From NCBI RefSeq assembly GCF_000484695.1, contig NZ_AXVR01000001.1, positions 124,001 through 188,000 of the forward strand: a DNA stretch of 64,000 nucleotides, read 5' to 3'. Position 1 is the stretch's first letter. Each line of letters begins with the position of its first letter. The notes under the pieces were generated by a model that saw only the letters and a list, made by a program, of their open reading frames with translations, was not told the origin of the DNA and did not search any database. Below, in pieces: positions 25,794-34,575 of the stretch. The DNA comes from Salinispora cortesiana. GTDB taxonomy: Bacteria; Actinomycetota; Actinomycetes; Mycobacteriales; Micromonosporaceae. Both the position numbers and the translations under genes were made by a program.

Positions 25794-27062
25794 ATGTCCT
25801 CTGTCACCCCCGATCAGCCCGGCCGACGCGCCCGGGTGGGCGCCCGCCCACCGGGGCGACCCGGGCCGGCTCGCCGGGTCCCCGTACCACGGGCGGGTGG
25901 GCCGCCGAGTCGCCCGCCGCTGGCCGTCGCCGCGGGCGTCGCCGCTGTCGGGGCGGCGCTCACCTCCTGGTTGCCGGTGGCAGTGGTGCTCTGGTTCTTC
26001 CAGCTCAGTGAGGGTGCGTCGAGCCTGCCGGACGCGGTCCGGGTCGGGCTGGCCGGCTGGTTGCTCGGGCACGGCGTCCCGCTGACGACGAACACCGGTC
26101 CGCTCGGGCTCGCCCCGCTGGCGGTGACCCTGCTGGCCGGCTGGCGACTCATCCGGGCCGGGGTGCACGTCACCCGGGCCATCGGCGCCCGGGGCAGCAG
26201 GTCGCCAAAGCGCGCGTTCGTCGCCGCGGGGGCGGTCGGGCTCGCGTACACCATTCTTGGAGTGCTCGCCGCCCTGCTGGTCACCGGCGGGAAACTGGAC
26301 GTGTCGCCGATACGGACCGGCTTGACCCTCGCCGTTGTCGCCACAGTTGCTGCCCTCGTCGGGGCGGTTCGTACGACTGGGCTCGGTGACCTGCTCGCCG
26401 CGCGGGCGCCGCTACCGCTGCGGGAGGGGATCCGGACCGGTCTGGTCGCGGCGCTTCTGCTACTCGCGGCGGGGGCCGGCGTGGCGGGGCTGGCGGTGGC
26501 GACCGGCGGTGGTGACGCGGCCGACCTGATCGCGGCCTACCACACCGGGGTGGCGGGGCAGGCCGGGATCACCCTGGTCAACCTGGCGTATGCCCCGAAC
26601 GCGGCGGTATGGTCAACCAGCTACCTGCTCGGCCCCGGGTTCGCGGTTGGCACCGACACCACGGTGCAGACCAGCGAGGTGACAGTTGGGGTGCTGCCGG
26701 CTCTGCCGCTGGTCGCGGGCCTCCCCGGTGGACCGGTGGACGGCCTGGGAACGGGCCTGCTCGCGGTGCCGGTTCTGGTCGGGATGGTCGCGGGCTGGTC
26801 GTTGACCCGTCGGGTGCTTCGACTCGGCAGCAACAGAGCCCGGGAAGAGTGGGGGCCGCTGCTGCGCCCGGCGGCGCTCGCCGGCCCGGTGGCGGGCCTA
26901 CTGGTGGGGGCCGCGGCGGCGGCGTCAGCCGGCCCGCTTGGTGCGGGCCGGCTGGCGGAGGTCGGACCGGTGCCGTGGCAGGTGGCGGCGGTGGCGACCG
27001 TGGTGACCGGGACCGGCGTGCTGGGTGGCGTGGTAGCGGCCCGCTTCCTGTCCCGCGGCTGA
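25794..27062 (+). CDS. DUF6350 polytopic membrane protein
   Basis: A 422-residue integral membrane protein with about ten hydrophobic helices after a 40-residue basic Arg/Pro/Gly N-terminus. The position next to sucCD and purN is where actinomycetes keep the DUF6350 gene (called PerM in mycobacteria, needed for division or persistence). I identify the family by context and topology; no catalytic motif is visible. GTG 25785 (nine bases earlier) is an alternative start. Very high G/C at third positions throughout. Confidence 0.75.
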   Translation: MSSVTPDQPGRRARVGARPPGRPGPARRVPVPRAGGPPSRPPLAVAAGVAAVGAALTSWLPVAVVLWFFQLSEGASSLPDAVRVGLAGWLLGHGVPLTTNTGPLGLAPLAVTLLAGWRLIRAGVHVTRAIGARGSRSPKRAFVAAGAVGLAYTILGVLAALLVTGGKLDVSPIRTGLTLAVVATVAALVGAVRTTGLGDLLAARAPLPLREGIRTGLVAALLLLAAGAGVAGLAVATGGGDAADLIAAYHTGVAGQAGITLVNLAYAPNAAVWSTSYLLGPGFAVGTDTTVQTSEVTVGVLPALPLVAGLPGGPVDGLGTGLLAVPVLVGMVAGWSLTRRVLRLGSNRAREEWGPLLRPAALAGPVAGLLVGAAAAASAGPLGAGRLAEVGPVPWQVAAVATVVTGTGVLGGVVAARFLSRG

Positions 27063-27076
27063 CCGCGTCGAGGCGG

Positions 27077-27643
27077 CTAGAGGGCGAGCCCGACGAGGTT
27101 CAGGACACCCCAGCCGAGGCCCAGCAGCGCGCCGATCGCTCCGCAGATCATGCCGGCCAGGGCCTGGCCGCGATTGTCCGCGAGCCCCTGCTCGACCTTC
27201 TGCTGGCCGAGCCATCCGGTCACCGCCGCGGCGATGCCCACCGGCAGGCCGAGAAAGCAACAGGCCAGCGGGACCGACGCGATGCCGAGGATCATGGAGA
27301 CCAGCCCGAGCGTGTTCTGCTTTCCCGCCGGGAACGGGTAGCCCGCGTTCGGGTACATCTGCACCCCACCGTAGGGCCCCGGGTGCGGCGCGGCGTACGG
27401 GTCCGGTGGTGGTGGGCTTGGCGGTGCGCTGGGCATGGCGTACGGGTTCACCGGCGGCGGGGGGTACGGCTGCTTCGAACCCGACGTGGCCGGTGGGGCG
27501 TACGGGTCGGCCGGTGGGGCGTACGGGTCCGCCGGTGGGGCGTACGGGTTGGCCGGTGGGGCGTACGGGTCCGCCGGTGGGGCGTACGGGTTGGCCGGTG
27601 GGGTGGACGGATCGTGTTGCGGGGCGGATGGGTCGGGCTGCAT
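27077..27643 (-). CDS. DUF4190 membrane protein with heptapeptide-repeat tail
   Basis: A 188-residue protein. The N-terminal 100 residues are Pro/Tyr/Ala-rich and include five copies of PYAPPA[DN]; the C-terminal 80 residues are a DUF4190 domain with two or three helices (LGLVSMILGIASVPLACCFLGL, AVTGWLGQQKVEQ, LGLGWGVLNLVGLAL). ATG 27643 has GGGAGG close upstream. It is the second DUF4190 gene in 2 kb. Such Pro/Tyr-rich tails commonly mediate clustering or protein contacts; the role here is unknown. Confidence 0.78.
   Translation of the reverse strand: MQPDPSAPQHDPSTPPANPYAPPADPYAPPANPYAPPADPYAPPADPYAPPATSGSKQPYPPPPVNPYAMPSAPPSPPPPDPYAAPHPGPYGGVQMYPNAGYPFPAGKQNTLGLVSMILGIASVPLACCFLGLPVGIAAAVTGWLGQQKVEQGLADNRGQALAGMICGAIGALLGLGWGVLNLVGLAL
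27489..27600. repeat. 21-bp tandem repeat x5
   Basis: Five near-identical 21-bp units, GGCCGGTGGGGCGTACGGGT-like on the plus strand, encode the PYAPPA[DN] heptapeptides of the minus-strand gene. Copies differ at one or two wobble or third-codon positions. Confidence 0.9.
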
Positions 27644-27856
27644 GCGTCCTCCCGGTCGATCAGCAGGAGTTCGAGGATTGGGCGGAATTCCGGGCGGCAT
27701 CTCTCGCTACTCCTTTGAACAGGGTGCGACATCGGGACAACTGTCGCTACCGGTGCACGGGAGAGCGACCGGCAGCGTACCTGGTCCGGTCGCTGATTCA
27801 GCGTCGGCTTGCCGCCCAGCGGACCGGCGGCCGGGCCGCCCCGATAGGGTTGTCCG

Positions 27857-28477
27857 GTGCCTGAGCCCGCGTCTGCCGCCCGTATCGTCGTTCTCGTCTC
27901 CGGCTCCGGCAGTAACCTTCAGGCGTTGCTCGACGCCGGCACCGACTCCGGGTACGGGGCCCGGGTGGTCGCGGTCGGGGCGGACCGCGACGGCATCGCT
28001 GGGCTGGATCGGGCCGCGGCGGCGGGGCTACCGACCTTCGTTGAGCGGGTGAAGGACCATCCGACCCGCTCCGACTGGGACGCCGCGCTCACCGCGCGGG
28101 TCGCCGAGCACACACCGGATCTGGTCGTCTCCGCCGGCTTCCTGAAGCTGGTCGGCCCGCATTTCCTCGCCGCGTTCGGCGACCGCTATCTGAACACGCA
28201 CAACACCCTGCTGCCGGCCTTCCCCGGCATGCATGGGCCCCGCGACGCGCTCGCCTACGGGGTGAAGATCACCGGGGCCACCCTCTTCTTCGTCGACGCG
28301 GGCACGGACACCGGCCCGATTGTCGCCCAGGTCGCGGTGCCGGTCCGGGACGATGACGACGAGCAGACGCTCACCGAGCGCATCAAGGAGGCCGAGCGAC
28401 GCCAGCTCGTCGAGCAGGTGGGTCGCCTGGTCCGTGCAGGTTGGACGATCACCGGAAGAAAGGTCACGGTCCCGTGA
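27857..28477 (+). CDS. purN: Phosphoribosylglycinamide formyltransferase
   Basis: Transfers formyl from 10-formyl-THF to GAR in purine synthesis. The 206-residue protein has [14 protein letters not shown] at the N-terminus, the catalytic [18 protein letters not shown] segment with the Asn-His pair and the late [16 protein letters not shown] 27857. Its stop overlaps the purH GTG by four bases, so the two are coupled. Confidence 0.96.
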   Translation: MPEPASAARIVVLVSGSGSNLQALLDAGTDSGYGARVVAVGADRDGIAGLDRAAAAGLPTFVERVKDHPTRSDWDAALTARVAEHTPDLVVSAGFLKLVGPHFLAAFGDRYLNTHNTLLPAFPGMHGPRDALAYGVKITGATLFFVDAGTDTGPIVAQVAVPVRDDDDEQTLTERIKEAERRQLVEQVGRLVRAGWTITGRKVTVP

Positions 28478-30045
28478 GTTCCAGTCAGGACGAGCGCCGC
28501 CCGATTCGGCGGGCGCTGGTCAGCGTCTACGACAAGGCCGGTCTGGCCGAGCTGGCCCAGGCGTTGCACGACGCCGGCGTGGAGATCGTCTCGACCGGAA
28601 GCACCGCGTCGGCCATCGCCGGTGCTGGCGTGCCGGTCACCGCGGTGGACTCGGTGACCGGGTTCCCGGAGATCCTCGACGGCCGGGTCAAGACCCTGCA
28701 TCCCAAGATCCACGGTGGTCTCCTCGCGGACCTGCGCAAGGAGTCACACGTGGGGCAACTCGCCGAGCATGGCATCGGGGCGATCGATCTGTTGGTGTCC
28801 AACCTGTACCCGTTCCAGGCGACTGTCGCCTCCGGGGCGGGGCAGGACGAGTGTGTCGAGCAGATTGACATCGGTGGGCCGGCGATGGTGCGGGCCGCCG
28901 CCAAGAACCACGCCTCGGTCGCCGTGGTGACCGAGGCGTCGGGCTACCCCCAACTGCTGGCGGCGGTACGGGCGGGTGGCTTCACCCTGGCGCAGCGTCG
29001 GGCGCTCGCGGCCCGGGCGTTCGCGGTGATCGCCGACTACGACGTGGCCGTCGCCGAGTGGTGCGCGCGGGAGCTGGTCGAGGAGGACGCGCCGTGGCCG
29101 GGCTTCGCCGGGCTGGCGCTGCGTCGCGACGCGGTGCTGCGGTACGGGGAGAACCCGCACCAGCCGGCCGCCCTCTACACCGACCCGTCGAGCCCGGCCG
29201 GGCTCGCCCAGGCCGAGCAGCTGCACGGCAAGGAGATGTCGTACAACAACTACGTTGACGCCGACGCCGCCTGGCGGGCCGCCAACGACTTCTCCGACCA
29301 GCCGGCGGTGGCGATCATCAAGCACGCCAACCCGTGTGGCATCGCGGTGGGCGCGGACGTCGCCGAGGCACACCGCAAGGCACACGCCTGCGATCCGGTG
29401 TCCGCCTTCGGTGGCGTGATCGCCGTGAACCGGCCTGTCGGCGTCGAGCTCGCCGGGCAGGTGGCGGAGGTGTTCACCGAGGTGGTTGTCGCCCCGGAGT
29501 TCGAACCCGACGCGCTCGAGGTGCTGCGGGGCAAGAAGAACGTGCGCCTGCTGCGCGCCCCGGCCTACGCGCCGGCGTCGGCGGAGTGGCGACCGGTCAC
29601 CGGTGGGATGCTGGTGCAGGTGCGGGACCGGGTGGACGCCGCGGGTGACGACCCGGCCACCTGGCAGCTGGCGACCGGCGAGATCGCCGACGAGGCGACC
29701 CTGCGGGACCTGGCCTTCGCCTGGCGGGCGGTCCGAGCGGTGAAGAGCAACGCGATCCTCCTCGCCCGCGACGGGGCAACCGTCGGCGTGGGTATGGGGC
29801 AGGTCAATCGGGTCGACTCGGCCCGGCTGGCGGTGGAGCGGGCCGGCGCCGAACGGGCGCGCGGTGCGGTGTGCGCCTCCGACGCGTTCTTCCCGTTCGC
29901 CGACGGGCCGAAGATCCTCTTCGACGCCGGAGTGCGGGCGATCGTCCAACCCGGCGGATCGATCCGGGACGAGGAGGTCATCGAAGCTGCCAAGGCGGCC
30001 GGCGTGACCATGTACCTGACCGGCACTCGGCACTTCTTCCACTGA
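28474..30045 (+). CDS. purH: AICAR transformylase / IMP cyclohydrolase
   Basis: Catalyses the last two steps to IMP. The 523-residue protein has the IMP-cyclohydrolase MGS domain first ([35 protein letters not shown]) and the transformylase domain after about 200 ([73 protein letters not shown]) ending [11 protein letters not shown] 28474 overlaps purN by four bases. The folate cofactor enzyme FolD is encoded 10 kb on, beyond an accessory block. Confidence 0.97.
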   Translation: MSSSQDERRPIRRALVSVYDKAGLAELAQALHDAGVEIVSTGSTASAIAGAGVPVTAVDSVTGFPEILDGRVKTLHPKIHGGLLADLRKESHVGQLAEHGIGAIDLLVSNLYPFQATVASGAGQDECVEQIDIGGPAMVRAAAKNHASVAVVTEASGYPQLLAAVRAGGFTLAQRRALAARAFAVIADYDVAVAEWCARELVEEDAPWPGFAGLALRRDAVLRYGENPHQPAALYTDPSSPAGLAQAEQLHGKEMSYNNYVDADAAWRAANDFSDQPAVAIIKHANPCGIAVGADVAEAHRKAHACDPVSAFGGVIAVNRPVGVELAGQVAEVFTEVVVAPEFEPDALEVLRGKKNVRLLRAPAYAPASAEWRPVTGGMLVQVRDRVDAAGDDPATWQLATGEIADEATLRDLAFAWRAVRAVKSNAILLARDGATVGVGMGQVNRVDSARLAVERAGAERARGAVCASDAFFPFADGPKILFDAGVRAIVQPGGSIRDEEVIEAAKAAGVTMYLTGTRHFFH

Positions 30046-30051
30046 CCGAGG

Positions 30052-30816
30052 TCAGGTCAGCTCCAGCCCGCCGTCGACAGTGAGCACCTGCCCGGTCAGC
30101 CAGGTGCTGGCCGGGTCGGCCAGGCGCAGAATCCAGGTGGCGACCTCTTCGGGATCACCGCGGCGACCGAGGGGGATGCGGACGGCCTCTGCTTGCTTGA
30201 TCTCTTCGATGGCCGGGTCGGAGAGTCCGGCGGCGGCCAACGCCTGGCTCTCGGTTGGGCCGGGAGCCAGGGCGTTGACCCGGATGCCGTCCACCGCGAG
30301 TTCTGCCGCCCAGCTCCGGGTGAGCTGTTCGAGGGCGGCTTTGGAGGCCGCGTAGTGGGCGGCGCCGGGCAGGGGTCGGTGGCCGTAGGTACTGGAGACG
30401 TTGACGATCGATCCGCGGCTCCGGCGTAGGTGCGGTAGGGCCGCGTGCGCCAGCAGGCTGGGCGCGACGACGTTGAGGTCGAACAGGGCGGCGATGCCCG
30501 CGGCCGTGGTGTGCGCCAACGGCATGATCCTGGTAGCGCCGGCGTTGTTGACCAGCATGTCCAGTTGTCCCCAGCGGTCGACTGCGGCGTCCACCACTTC
30601 CTGCGGTGCTCCGGGGTCGTTCAGGTCGGCCGGGTGGACGGCGATCGCGGGGTGTCCGGCGGCGGTCTCCGCAAGGGCATCCTTGCGGCGGCCGACGCCC
30701 AGCACCCGGGCGCCCGCGCGGGCGAACGCGTGTGCTGTGGCGCGGCCGATGCCGGATCCGGCGCCGGTGACGACAACGACATGTGCGGTGAGATCGGTAC
30801 AGGGTCTGGCGTTCAC
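30052..30816 (-). CDS. Short-chain dehydrogenase/reductase
   Basis: A 254-residue classical SDR: TGAGSGIG cofactor motif near residue 17, NNAG at the third-strand position, Ser in VNVSSTYG, the catalytic YAASK, and the late LAPGPTES. The Asp/Arg after the second strand (VGRRKDAL) suggests NADP(H). It acts on an unknown alcohol or ketone. GTG 30816 is favoured with GGAG five bases upstream; GTG 30822 is possible. Divergent from an ArsR regulator with a palindromic operator between, so probably repressed by it. It converges on purH with six bases between stops. Confidence 0.88.
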   Translation of the reverse strand: MNARPCTDLTAHVVVVTGAGSGIGRATAHAFARAGARVLGVGRRKDALAETAAGHPAIAVHPADLNDPGAPQEVVDAAVDRWGQLDMLVNNAGATRIMPLAHTTAAGIAALFDLNVVAPSLLAHAALPHLRRSRGSIVNVSSTYGHRPLPGAAHYAASKAALEQLTRSWAAELAVDGIRVNALAPGPTESQALAAAGLSDPAIEEIKQAEAVRIPLGRRGDPEEVATWILRLADPASTWLTGQVLTVDGGLELT

Positions 30817-30828
30817 TGCCACTCCAAT

Positions 30829-30853
30829 GTTCGACGTTCGTAAAACGTCGAAC
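30829..30853. promoter_or_regulatory. Operator: 10-bp perfect inverted repeat
   Basis: GTTCGACGTT and AACGTCGAAC (30829-30838 and 30844-30853) with a 5-bp CGTAA spacer fill the 39-45 bp gap between the SDR and ArsR starts. ArsR-type regulators bind such repeats; it probably controls both genes. Confidence 0.75.
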
Positions 30854-30861
30854 AAGGTACC

Positions 30862-31263
30862 ATGGTCGCCATGAAGAAGGCACGACATCCCGACCCCGAC
30901 GAGATCTCCCTCATCGACGTGCTGGGGGCTCTCAACGACCCCATCCGGGTCGGCCTGGTACGGGTGCTTGCCGATGGTCGCGAACGCGGGTGGGGCGAAC
31001 TTCGCGTGCCGGTCGCCAAGTCCACCCTCAGCCACCACCTGCGCGTGCTCCGCGATGCGGGTATCACCCGCACCCGGCAGGAAGGCACCCGCTGCTTCGT
31101 CGAGCTCCGTGGCGGTGACCTCGACGCCCGCTTCCCCGGGCTGCTGGGCGCCGTCCTCGGCGCCGCCGATCGGGACGACGTGGGCGGCCATGTTGGCGTC
31201 GTCGGTGGCCCACCCGAGGCCCGCGCAGATCGAAAGCCTGGAGCCCCGCAGATCGAAAGCTGA
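30862..31263 (+). CDS. ArsR-family winged-helix repressor
   Basis: A 133-residue regulator. The HTH_20/ArsR winged helix spans about residues 18-90: DVLGALNDPIRVGLVRVL, WGELRVPVAKSTLSHHLRVLRDAGIT, and the wing RTRQEGTRCFVELR. No metal-binding Cys pair is visible, so the ligand is probably organic. The last 35 residues run into the 23-bp repeat block and are likely not original sequence. ATG 30862 or ATG 30871. Divergent from the SDR; likely self-regulating. Confidence 0.85.
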   Translation: MVAMKKARHPDPDEISLIDVLGALNDPIRVGLVRVLADGRERGWGELRVPVAKSTLSHHLRVLRDAGITRTRQEGTRCFVELRGGDLDARFPGLLGAVLGAADRDDVGGHVGVVGGPPEARADRKPGAPQIES

Positions 31264-31312
31264 GGGCCTCGCAGTTCGACAGTCGGGTGCCGCGCGGATC
31301 GAAACCCTCGGG
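31221..31312. repeat. 23-bp imperfect tandem repeat x4
   Basis: Four consecutive 23-bp units (31221, 31244, 31267 and 31290) of the form CCxCGCAGATCGAAAG plus a variable end; the GATCGAAA core recurs at 31228, 31251, 31274 (GTTCGACA) and 31297, exactly 23 bp apart. The period is not a multiple of three, and the block crosses the arsR stop, so it is not a protein repeat. Confidence 0.85.
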
Positions 31313-31326
31313 GTTGGCATCAGGGG

Positions 31327-31391
31327 CCCAGCCCGGCGGATCGATCCGGGAGGAGGAGGTTATCGCCGCTGCCAAGACGGCCGGCATGACC
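31327..31391 (+). pseudogene. 65-bp relic of the purH 3' end
   Basis: Positions 31327-31391 align without gaps to purH 29945-30009, with about eight mismatches. Read in frame it gives QPGGSIREEEVIAAAKTAG against [19 protein letters not shown] in PurH. The reading frame around it makes no sense, so this is a decayed copy lying just after the 23-bp repeats and the SDR/ArsR pair. Confidence 0.85.
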
Positions 31392-31567
31392 ACCATGGCG
31401 GCTCTACTTTGCCCGGACAGCCCGAACAAAGCCGCCGACCGGACGGGCAGGAGGCCGGCGGTAGGGCGGCATGTCCACCCGGCCACCGATCCCGGCCGGC
31501 CCGGTCGGCGCGAGTCGCCCCGCGCCCGCCTCGCCCCGTGCATCAGGTGGGCGAGCGAGGCATCGGG

Positions 31568-32389
31568 TCAGGAGGACGTGTTCAGGAAGCCCTTGAGGAG
31601 CGTCGCGGTCTCGGCGGGGCGCTCAAGGCTCGGGAGGTGCCCGCCCCACGGCAGTTGTACGTGCCGGGCGTCGGAGAGGCGGTCGGCCAGGTCGATGGCG
31701 ACCTGCTGGAAGTAGTCCAGATCGTGCTTGCCCGAGACGATCAGGGTGCGGGCCGTGATCGTCGACAGCTCGCAGTCCGCCTCCAGTTGGTCGTACTCCT
31801 CCTCCGCGGCGAGCTGTACGTCGTAGGCGTGCCGCTGCATGCCCCGTACCTTCTCGCGCGTCTCGTCGTCGGCGTCCGGTCCCAGCCAGGTACGTACGTT
31901 GAGCTCGACCGCGCCGTCCAGGTCGTCGGCGTCGACCAGAGCCTCCTCTTCGGCGTCGAAGGTGTCCAGCTCCGCGGTGGGCTCATGGTGGGGTGAGCCG
32001 GCGCAGAGCAGCGCCAGAGCGCTCACCCGGTTCGGCCAGCGGGCCGCGAACTCCAGGGCCACCCGGCCGCCGTAGGAGGAGCCGACGACGGCCGTCTGCT
32101 CGATGCCCAGTGCGTCCAGCAGTTCACGTACATCGTCCGCATTGTTGTTCGGCGCGTCCGGCACCGGTGTCTGCCCATAGCCCCGGAAGTCACAGCGCAC
32201 CACGCGGTACCCGGCGTCCAGTAGCGACTGCCACTGCGGGTCCCACATCCGCCGGTCACACACCGAGGAATGCAGCAGGACGACCGTGTCACCGGTCCCC
32301 GCCATGTCGTGCGAGAGCAGCACCACGTGTGCTGTACCTTCCTTCTGCCAGTTTGGTACGTCGATTGGTAGTCGATTAGTGAGCGTCAA
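31568..32389 (-). CDS. Alpha/beta hydrolase
   Basis: A hydrolase of up to 273 residues: oxyanion-loop segment VVLLHSSVCDRRMW, nucleophile elbow GSSYGG, acid region LIVSGKHDLDYF and catalytic His in WGGHLPSLERP. Substrate unknown. The N-terminus is uncertain: the first 30 residues before GDTVVLLH are atypical, and a start at the internal ATG of DMAGTGD (near 32305) is plausible. It stands alone; the next gene on the strand is about 100 bp upstream. Confidence 0.82.
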   Translation of the reverse strand: MTLTNRLPIDVPNWQKEGTAHVVLLSHDMAGTGDTVVLLHSSVCDRRMWDPQWQSLLDAGYRVVRCDFRGYGQTPVPDAPNNNADDVRELLDALGIEQTAVVGSSYGGRVALEFAARWPNRVSALALLCAGSPHHEPTAELDTFDAEEEALVDADDLDGAVELNVRTWLGPDADDETREKVRGMQRHAYDVQLAAEEEYDQLEADCELSTITARTLIVSGKHDLDYFQQVAIDLADRLSDARHVQLPWGGHLPSLERPAETATLLKGFLNTSS

Positions 32390-32487
32390 GCGTGGACGGG
32401 TGGTGGAGCCTCAGTGGCACACCCATCCGTGTGTGTCCGGCATATGGCCCTGATGGACGGCGGTGAGCGTCTCGGGTAGGGCCATGG

Positions 32488-32646
32488 TCACCGTGTCCGG
32501 CCGTGCCGCCGCTGATCCCCAGCTGTCGCGGGCCGTCGTGCACGATCGTACTCCGCCGATAGCTCGTGATTTCGGGTTGGGCAGGGCCAGGGCTGGCCGC
32601 AGCCGCTGCGGGTCCATGCTCGGGTGACCGGGCTGTGGGCGGTCAT
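32488..32646 (-). CDS. Small conserved-looking protein with WPC motif
   Basis: A 52-residue protein, MTAHSPVTRAWTRSGCG followed by QPWPCPTRNHELSAEYDRAR. The W-x4-C-x2-PWPC pattern occurs in many tiny actinomycete proteins encoded beside XRE regulators; no function is known to me. Its ATG overlaps the stop of the preceding gene by four bases (ATGA), which supports the call despite its size. Confidence 0.6.
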   Translation of the reverse strand: MTAHSPVTRAWTRSGCGQPWPCPTRNHELSAEYDRARRPATAGDQRRHGRTR

Positions 32647-32831
32647 CCGGCACCGTGCAGGAAGCGGTGGGTGATTCTGCGGGCGTGCCGGCTGGTTGCC
32701 CAGTCGGCCTGCGGGCACGGGTACGGCGTCAGCCGCGACCACCAGGCGTGGCAACCGGTGCACATGCCGTCAGGTCCGGGTACGTGCGCGGCGAGGATCG
32801 CCTGTTCCTGCTGGTCGGCCGCCGGTCTCAT
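32643..32831 (-). CDS. Small Cys-containing protein
   Basis: A 62-residue protein with GPDGMCTGCHAWWSRLTPYPCPQADW: a CxxC plus a further Cys that could bind zinc, followed by a basic helix SRHARRITHRFL. Function unknown. It is the middle one of three genes joined by ATGA overlaps, so it is almost certainly translated together with its neighbours. Confidence 0.65.
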   Translation of the reverse strand: MRPAADQQEQAILAAHVPGPDGMCTGCHAWWSRLTPYPCPQADWATSRHARRITHRFLHGAG

Positions 32832-33073
32832 CGATGGCCCCTGGTCTCACCATCGGTGCTCTGCGCCACCGTCGTCCGGGTAGGGGGCGCGGGCTGAGTC
32901 GGCTCGCGGTGCCACTGCGTGTCCCGTAGTCGTCTCGCCTGTTCGAGCAGCCGCCGCCGGGCCGCTTCCCGCTCAATCGCCTGGTGGCGCTCCCCGAGGC
33001 CAGGTGGCGGGGAAGCATCGGAGCGCCGCAGCAGCCACAGCACGAGGTAGCGCAGTTTAGACCAGATCGTCAC
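32828..33073 (-). CDS. Small basic protein with N-terminal hydrophobic segment
   Basis: An 81-residue protein: an N-terminal amphipathic or membrane-touching segment (MTIWSKLRYLVLWLLRR), then a charged helix (RHQAIEREAARRRLLEQARRLRDTQ). Function unknown. First gene of the three-gene micro-operon; overlaps the next by ATGA. The regulator relic lies about 185 bp upstream on the same strand. Confidence 0.6.
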   Translation of the reverse strand: MTIWSKLRYLVLWLLRRSDASPPPGLGERHQAIEREAARRRLLEQARRLRDTQWHREPTQPAPPTRTTVAQSTDGETRGHR

Positions 33074-33258
33074 AGGTTCCGTCTCCCTTGTCGTGATGGG
33101 AGGGCGGCGACGGCAGGCGCAGACAGAGGCGCTGTGCTCGGGTTGCTATCGCCGCCACCCAGCGGACACGGTTGACATGGCGTGAGGTTCCTGTCTTCGT
33201 GTCCTGATCGGAACGCTATGAACAGCACGTTGTGTGGTGGAACACCTACGCACCACTA

Positions 33259-34444
33259 TCAGCCGGTGACTCCCATGCGTTCGCACAGGCCCCGCAAATC
33301 AGTGGAAATAAGACCCCGGCGCAGCAGTCCCCGCGCGATCTCTCGCGCCGCCGTTGACGACCGGGTGTGCTGCGGGCCAATCCGTTCGGCCGTCGACAGC
33401 ATCCGTACCGCGTCTCGCTCGCGTTCGGCCGCGACCATTGCTCGGGCCATGTCCAGCCAGAAGTACACCTGACGTACCGCTGGCAGCTCCGCGACGGCCA
33501 CCCCGCCGGCGGTCAGCAGCGCCTCATTTGGGCGACCGGTGTCGAGCTGGTAGGCCATTCGCCACAACGCCACGTTGCTCGGTCCCCATGCCAGATCCCA
33601 GCTGGTTGTCTCCCCGGTGTGTGTGGCGATCTGTGCCGCCTCGTCGAGGTGATCTTCAGCCGTGATCTGGTCCTTCAACCCAGCGAGGTGATGCGCGCGG
33701 GCCAGGTGTAGGAAGCCGAGCACGTCCAAGGCCGTCTCCGCATCACTGCCCTCCAGGTCCAACCCGGCCCGATCGCAGTACGCTCGCGCGGCACCGTACG
33801 CGCCGGTGTGCGCCGCCACCCGGGCTCGGTTCGCCGCCGCGACCCCTACCGCAACCGGATCGTCGAGCAGGTCCGCCGCCTCGGCGCACCGCTCGGCGGC
33901 CAGCCACGCGTGGGCCGGATAGCCGACGTTCAGCAGTGACCCCATCGCCACCCCGTACACCGGCAGCATCAGTTGGTACGCCGCCCGCTGATCGGTCACC
34001 TTGTGCAAGGTCGGTAGGAGGTCCACCAGCCGACGCAGCGCACCGGCGTAGTCACACCGGCCGTACAGGTCCCGCACCAACGCTGCTTCCCGAGCTACCT
34101 GCCCCACATTGGCAGCCCCGACACCGACCACCGGTGGTCCGCCGAACGGGTGCGCCATCATCGCCCGCCACACCCGTTCGGCTTCGATGCGCGCCTTCGA
34201 GCTGTCGGTCGGCGGGAGTGTATGGCTGTCCCGTGAGGTCAACAACCGAACATTCCAGGGCGGCAGCCAAATCGACCACCATGTACCGATCCGTGCGCTG
34301 CAACCCGCGCTCGATGCGTGACCATGTTGTGTGTGAGATACCCGCACGACTCGCGGCATGTCGGATGCTCCAGCCGCGCAGCTCACGTCGGGCCCGGATG
34401 CGGTCGCCCACGGACGGATCAGCAGGTATGGCTCGGCGAGGCAT
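33259..34444 (-). pseudogene. XRE-family regulator with TPR-like C-terminus, frameshifted
   Basis: The N-terminal frame starts at ATG 34444 (SD GAGGGG) and gives MPRRAIPADPSVGDRIRARR and an XRE helix-turn-helix (WSIRHAASRAGISHTTWSRIERGLQR). After QPYTPADRQLE the frame becomes nonsense, while another frame continues sensibly with ARIEAERVWRAMMAHPFGG and about 300 residues of helical TPR-like sequence to VTG. The total of 1186 nt is one base over a multiple of three; a single extra G near 34191-34197 would explain it. Either a real inactivation or a sequencing error. Its usual partners, the three tiny genes, are intact next door. Confidence 0.75.
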
Positions 34445-34575
34445 AGTAGTCCCCTCGAACAGCGGCTTGTGGCGGCGGGACGATGTCCTGGTCCCACTGT
34501 GTGCGCTCATCGGCTGGGGCGTCAACCGAAGTCCGCTGCCCGGATTCCTGGTGGCCGCGAGCTGGGGTGCGGTCG

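Noticed and set aside
27489..27600. Regular short repeats that could suggest a CRISPR array
   Set aside because: Units are contiguous 21-bp coding repeats without unique spacers.
31221..31312. 23-bp repeats considered as a CRISPR remnant
   Set aside because: No spacers between the units and no cas genes in the window.
32411..32653. 80-codon minus frame next to the micro-operon
   Set aside because: It overlaps the better supported 52-residue gene in another frame and shows no overlap coupling or motif.
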